The position numbers and the translations under genes are program-made. A stretch of 9,935 bases of DNA from Spirochaetaceae bacterium. GTDB lineage: Bacteria > Spirochaetota > Spirochaetia > Treponematales > Breznakiellaceae. This document shows, in pieces, positions 7,858 through 9,935 of the stretch. Position 1 is the stretch's first letter. Each line of letters begins with the position of its first letter. Below the pieces are notes generated by a model. The model saw only the letters and a list, made by a program, of their open reading frames with translations, was not told where the DNA came from and did not search any database. The DNA is taken from contig JAIRTD010000113.1 of NCBI GenBank assembly GCA_031255115.1, forward strand, positions 1 to 9,935, read 5' to 3'.

Positions 7858-7896
7858 CTATTCGCCGTGTTCACAGAGATCTGGAACCAGTGCCAT
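7858..7896 (-). CDS. Possible 12-codon upstream ORF in the fusA leader
   Basis: ATG at 7896 opens a 12-codon frame (MALVPDLCEHGE, then TAG) inside the predicted fusA leader. CAGGA lies eight bases before the ATG. It would be the only reading frame between the predicted transcript start (about 7943) and fusA. No run of identical or regulatory codons is seen, so an attenuation mechanism is not evident. A frame this short with a weak Shine-Dalgarno can easily occur by chance. Confidence 0.2.
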   Translation of the reverse strand: MALVPDLCEHGE

Positions 7897-7897
7897 G

Positions 7898-7938
7898 TAG
7901 CGTGTCCTGGATTGCTGATAAAGAGGGAACAAACGCTA
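7898..7938 (-). promoter_or_regulatory. 5'-proximal stem in the fusA leader
   Basis: Near the predicted 5' end of the fusA transcript, UAGCG-UU-UGU-U-CC can pair with GG-ACA-CGCUA (plus-strand positions about 7926-7938 with 7898-7907). This gives 10 base pairs with two small bulges on one side and an 18-nt loop. Together with the hairpin next to the Shine-Dalgarno it makes most of the roughly 155-nt leader foldable. I do not recognise it as a known riboswitch or ribosomal-protein leader. Confidence 0.3.
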
Positions 7939-7949
7939 TTGTTTTCTAG

Positions 7950-7978
7950 AATATAGTAAAAAGAAGGAAGAAATTCAA
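7950..7978 (-). promoter_or_regulatory. Promoter of fusA (-35 TTGAAT, 17 bp, -10 TATATT)
   Basis: On the minus strand TTGAAT (7978-7973) and TATATT (7955-7950) are separated by exactly 17 bases. They match the sigma-70 consensus at four and five of six positions. Transcription would start near 7943, about 155 nt before the fusA ATG. A second, weaker pair (TGAACA 7873-7868, 17 bp, TATATA 7850-7845) lies closer to the gene and would bypass the 5' stem but leave the hairpin near the Shine-Dalgarno at the extreme 5' end. Confidence 0.55.
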
Positions 7979-7991
7979 TAGGGCGTCCCTA
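7979..7991 (-). terminator. Weak hairpin overlapping the stop codon of the barrel gene, possible terminator
   Basis: TAGGG-ACG-CCCTA (minus strand) is a perfect 5-bp stem with a 3-nt loop whose first three bases are the TAG stop of the 7989-9632 gene. A pyrimidine-rich stretch rich in T follows, ending in CTTTTT. The stem is short for an intrinsic terminator. It also abuts the -35 of the fusA promoter, so it could instead be a protein-binding site. Confidence 0.35.
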
Positions 7992-9632
7992 CCATTGGTC
8001 CTTAAAACGCCAGCTTAGGGTAAGTCCTGGTTCGGCGTTTTTTCCGGTCCAGGACAGGGCGGCCCTGAGTCTGCACGGCCCCCGGCTAAAAACAGCGCTA
8101 AAGGAAGGTTCCCAGTACGGCTCTGCGCCATTTTCCGCGGTATATGAGGCCCGGGCTTCCAGAGTGAGAAAGCGCAGTTTTGCGGAAAGCCCGGCGCTTC
8201 CTTCCCAGCCAGAGAGAGCTGAAACGCGGGAAAAATCAGGCCAGGGGAGGGGCTGGAGCGTGGCCTGCCAGCGCAAGGCCGCGCCCAGTTCGGCGCTCAG
8301 GATTCCCCGCTGGAAGACTGCGGAGACTGTGGCGCTGTCCAAAGGTTTGGGGCTTGAGTCAAAGACATCATTGTCCCGCTTTAGATTGAGAGAGATTCTG
8401 GAAAGCCTTAACAGGAAGGGGGCCTTTTTTTGGGGGAAACGGCAGCGCAGACGTATATCGCTCTTGTGTATCCCTTCCCCAAAGGCGCGGGAACGCAGCG
8501 TTGCCTCAGCGCTGAACAAGGCGGCGTTTTTGCCCCTGCGTTCAAATTTGCCTCCTGTGCGAAAAGCGCTGCCAGGTATTTTTCCGTCCCTTCCCACATA
8601 GGGACCGCCGGCCGCGTCAAAGGCCAGGGAGAGTTTCCAGGTTTTGCCCCTGACACTGAGGCCCAGATTGCCGTAGGCCCCCCTGCCAAAGGCAAAGGTT
8701 TCGGAAAAGGCGGCGTCAGAAGCTATGCTGAAAAACGGCGACGCATAGGAGAGAGAAAGCGCGCCAAGACGGAAATCCCGTTCGGGAAGGGCCGGAGAAG
8801 CGGAAAACCAGCTTGAAGGAGTACGCGCTTCCAGACGCTGCGCCGTATAAAAGCCTTCTATTCTGAATACGCCTTTATTTGAAAAATTTCCCTGTATGCC
8901 GCCGCCCAGGTCCGGGCTTTGGAAAACGCCGCTATATGGACGGTCCGCGCCGCCCGGAACATCCGATTTTTCCTGGGCGAGAGCGGTAAAAAAGACATTC
9001 CAGCTTCCAAAATCAGTACGCAGACGCGGGCTTCCAAGGTAGAGATACGCGGCATTGTTCCCCCGGGTTGAAATATCGTTTTTTAAGTCGGCGAGACCCG
9101 GGCTGTGATACTCCGCCAGGGGCAGGGAACGTATCCAGGGATTACGAATCCGGGCGGGAAGCCCCCATTCGTCAAGCTGCCCATAGAGCAGCCTCGACCC
9201 GCTGGCCAGATGGTAGACCCCGGCGGAAAACCGGGACAGAGCCCCGCCGCCCTCCTGCCAAAAAAGCTCAGGCCGCCGGTCCAGAAACTGAAACCGGAGA
9301 CTAATCGCGTCGGCATGCTTTTCTTCCCCACCCGGCAGGGGCAGGGAAAAACGCAAATTCCACCGGTTGTTGACCGTTTTGCCATACTCCCAGGAAAGGG
9401 CCCAGAGCAATTCCGTCCTGAGCCTTTCCGGGAATAAAGAGGCCTCTCCCGCGGCCCCCGATGCCGAAGCCCCCAATGCTGCTGCCCCCGACGATGCCGA
9501 GGTCCCCGATGTTGCGGCACCCGGCGCCGTGGAGGCTGTTTCCGCAGCTTCTCCAGCATACGCAGGAAGGGCCGCTCCCAGCGCCATAAGGGCCAACGGA
9601 ACCCAAAACCATTTTACTGTCGCATTATTCAT
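7989..9632 (-). CDS. Putative outer-membrane beta-barrel-like protein with Sec signal peptide
   Basis: I do not recognise a named family. The 547-residue product begins with a clear signal peptide: Lys7, a hydrophobic stretch to about residue 24, and a likely cleavage after AYA (26/27). Next comes a low-complexity Ala/Ser/Gly/Thr segment (about 27-65). The remaining roughly 480 residues are rich in alternating polar/aromatic strands such as RFSLPLPGG, AAYLYLGSPRLRTDFGSWNVFFTAL and GLTLSWRFKDQW, with many turn-forming Gly, Asn and Asp. The chain ends in a C-terminal Trp within an alternating strand, like the terminal aromatic signature of outer-membrane barrels. No TPR, lipobox or catalytic motif is visible. 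ATG 9632 was chosen because it gives the complete signal peptide, although the Shine-Dalgarno (GTAGGT adjoining the ATG) is poor. It is upstream of fusA on the same strand but probably separately transcribed. The barrel assignment is inference. Confidence 0.8.
   Translation of the reverse strand: MNNATVKWFWVPLALMALGAALPAYAGEAAETASTAPGAATSGTSASSGAAALGASASGAAGEASLFPERLRTELLWALSWEYGKTVNNRWNLRFSLPLPGGEEKHADAISLRFQFLDRRPELFWQEGGGALSRFSAGVYHLASGSRLLYGQLDEWGLPARIRNPWIRSLPLAEYHSPGLADLKNDISTRGNNAAYLYLGSPRLRTDFGSWNVFFTALAQEKSDVPGGADRPYSGVFQSPDLGGGIQGNFSNKGVFRIEGFYTAQRLEARTPSSWFSASPALPERDFRLGALSLSYASPFFSIASDAAFSETFAFGRGAYGNLGLSVRGKTWKLSLAFDAAGGPYVGRDGKIPGSAFRTGGKFERRGKNAALFSAEATLRSRAFGEGIHKSDIRLRCRFPQKKAPFLLRLSRISLNLKRDNDVFDSSPKPLDSATVSAVFQRGILSAELGAALRWQATLQPLPWPDFSRVSALSGWEGSAGLSAKLRFLTLEARASYTAENGAEPYWEPSFSAVFSRGPCRLRAALSWTGKNAEPGLTLSWRFKDQW
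9438..9554 (-). repeat. Low-complexity Ala/Ser/Gly-coding degenerate repeats
   Basis: The DNA here is a degenerate array of GCCCCCGATGCC-like units (plus-strand reading) with variable spacing. On the coding strand it gives the Ala/Ser/Gly/Thr-rich linker just after the signal peptide cleavage site. It looks like a flexible spacer that could expand or contract by slippage. Its compositional bias also opens a spurious frame on the plus strand. Confidence 0.55.
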
Positions 9633-9706
9633 ACCTACTATAAGGCCCGACCGTGGATATTGCTTGGTTTTGAGGAAAAATTATTGGAAATATTTGCGGA
9701 TTCTGA

Positions 9707-9712
9707 ATTATA
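9707..9712 (-). promoter_or_regulatory. -10 box for the barrel-protein gene
   Basis: A perfect TATAAT lies on the minus strand about 75 bases before ATG 9632, giving a predicted start near 9700 and a leader of about 68 nt. No recognisable -35 hexamer is present; that position is occupied by the 19-bp palindrome at 9722-9740. This suggests a promoter that depends on, or is controlled by, a bound protein. Confidence 0.45.
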
Positions 9713-9721
9713 AGAGGCAAC

Positions 9722-9740
9722 TATTCGGAATTTCCGAATA
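9722..9740. promoter_or_regulatory. 19-bp perfect palindrome, likely operator
   Basis: TATTCGGAATTTCCGAATA has 9-bp arms (9722-9730 and 9732-9740) around one central base. It covers the -35 region of the TATAAT box at 9707-9712. This geometry fits a dimeric helix-turn-helix regulator acting on the barrel-protein gene. I do not recognise the sequence as a known regulator's site. As RNA from the minus strand it would lack a U-tract, so a terminator is less likely. Confidence 0.5.
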
Positions 9741-9742
9741 AT

Positions 9743-9805
9743 TTAAACTGAAGGAAAAGGGTAAGCAGTATGGGTATCAAGCAGGAAACGCATTAAAGAA
9801 GCCAT
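9743..9805 (-). pseudogene. Possible VapC/PIN-domain toxin 5' remnant
   Basis: A 20-codon minus-strand frame (ATG 9805, internal ATG 9793, TAA at 9743-9745) contains MRFLLDTHTA. VapC toxins of the PIN family very often begin M(R/K)xLLDTHxxLW, where the Asp is the first catalytic acidic residue. After the Ala the similarity stops (YPFPSV, then stop), and no PIN continuation is seen in another frame. Upstream there is only the tRNA, so no antitoxin gene is present. It is most simply a decayed or truncated toxin gene left beside tRNA-Thr. A chance match over about ten residues cannot be excluded. Confidence 0.35.
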
Positions 9806-9832
9806 AGATTTTTACAAAAAGAAATAGAACAC

Positions 9833-9905
<73 letters not shown>

Positions 9906-9935
9906 GTTGACCTTTGTGGGGTTTGCTGTATTATT

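Noticed and set aside
7179..7949. A 256-codon plus-strand frame antisense to fusA
   Set aside because: It is the complement of highly conserved EF-G codons extending into the fusA leader. It has no Shine-Dalgarno and no recognisable domain.
9367..9741. A 124-codon plus-strand frame rich in Ala/Pro/Asp
   Set aside because: It results from the low-complexity linker of the barrel gene read backwards. It crosses that gene's signal-peptide region and promoter.
9770..9796. Eight-codon plus-strand frame from ATG 9770 with an AGGG eight bases upstream
   Set aside because: It is too short and lacks context; it is compatible with chance.
9765..9827. Plus-strand stretch reading as SSRKRIKEAIDFYKKK, then stop
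   Set aside because: There is no start codon in frame after the stop at 9762-9764, and it overlaps the vapC-like fragment on the other strand. The resemblance to a protein C-terminus is too short to support.

Overview
The window looks like chromosomal DNA of a spirochaete, most likely Treponema-like. The best evidence is the elongation factor G, which is of the spirochaete/planctomycete/mitochondrial type (P-loop [29 protein letters not shown]) rather than the canonical AHIDAGKTT type. An outer-membrane-barrel-like protein with no recognisable family, a relaxed lipobox and a moderately GC-rich coding style fit the same picture. The genus is inferred; no species is claimed.

Layout. Bases 1-428 (minus) hold the N-terminal 142 codons of a D-isomer-specific 2-hydroxyacid dehydrogenase that runs off the left edge. 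A divergent intergenic region (about 429-699) separates it from a plus-strand operon: a fused 4TM/12TM TRAP transporter membrane protein (700-2715), its TAXI-family substrate-binding lipoprotein (2783-3757), and a DUF362-family protein with a cysteine-rich C-terminus (3762-4946). This operon converges, 11 bases apart, on a minus-strand group: a RecA/KaiC-like P-loop ATPase (4958-5659), fusA (5703-7787), a signal-peptide-bearing putative beta-barrel protein (7989-9632), and tRNA-Thr(CGT) at 9833-9905.

How the genes work together. The left half reads as one uptake-and-metabolism module. The TAXI receptor captures an organic-acid-type ligand, the fused TRAP permease imports it using an ion gradient, and the divergent dehydrogenase plus the DUF362 protein are candidates for acting on it. 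The substrate cannot be read from sequence. In the right half, fusA and the ATPase look like one transcript, with a 43-base gap and a very strong Shine-Dalgarno. fusA appears to have its own promoter (TTGAAT, 17 bases, TATATT) and a leader of about 155 nt. The leader contains a stem-loop whose second arm could instead pair with the fusA Shine-Dalgarno.

The small gaps hold further signals: a perfect 19-bp palindrome just upstream of a TATAAT box in front of the barrel gene, and, between that palindrome and the tRNA, a 20-codon fragment containing MRFLLDTHTA, which resembles the start of a VapC/PIN-domain toxin and may be a decayed toxin gene.
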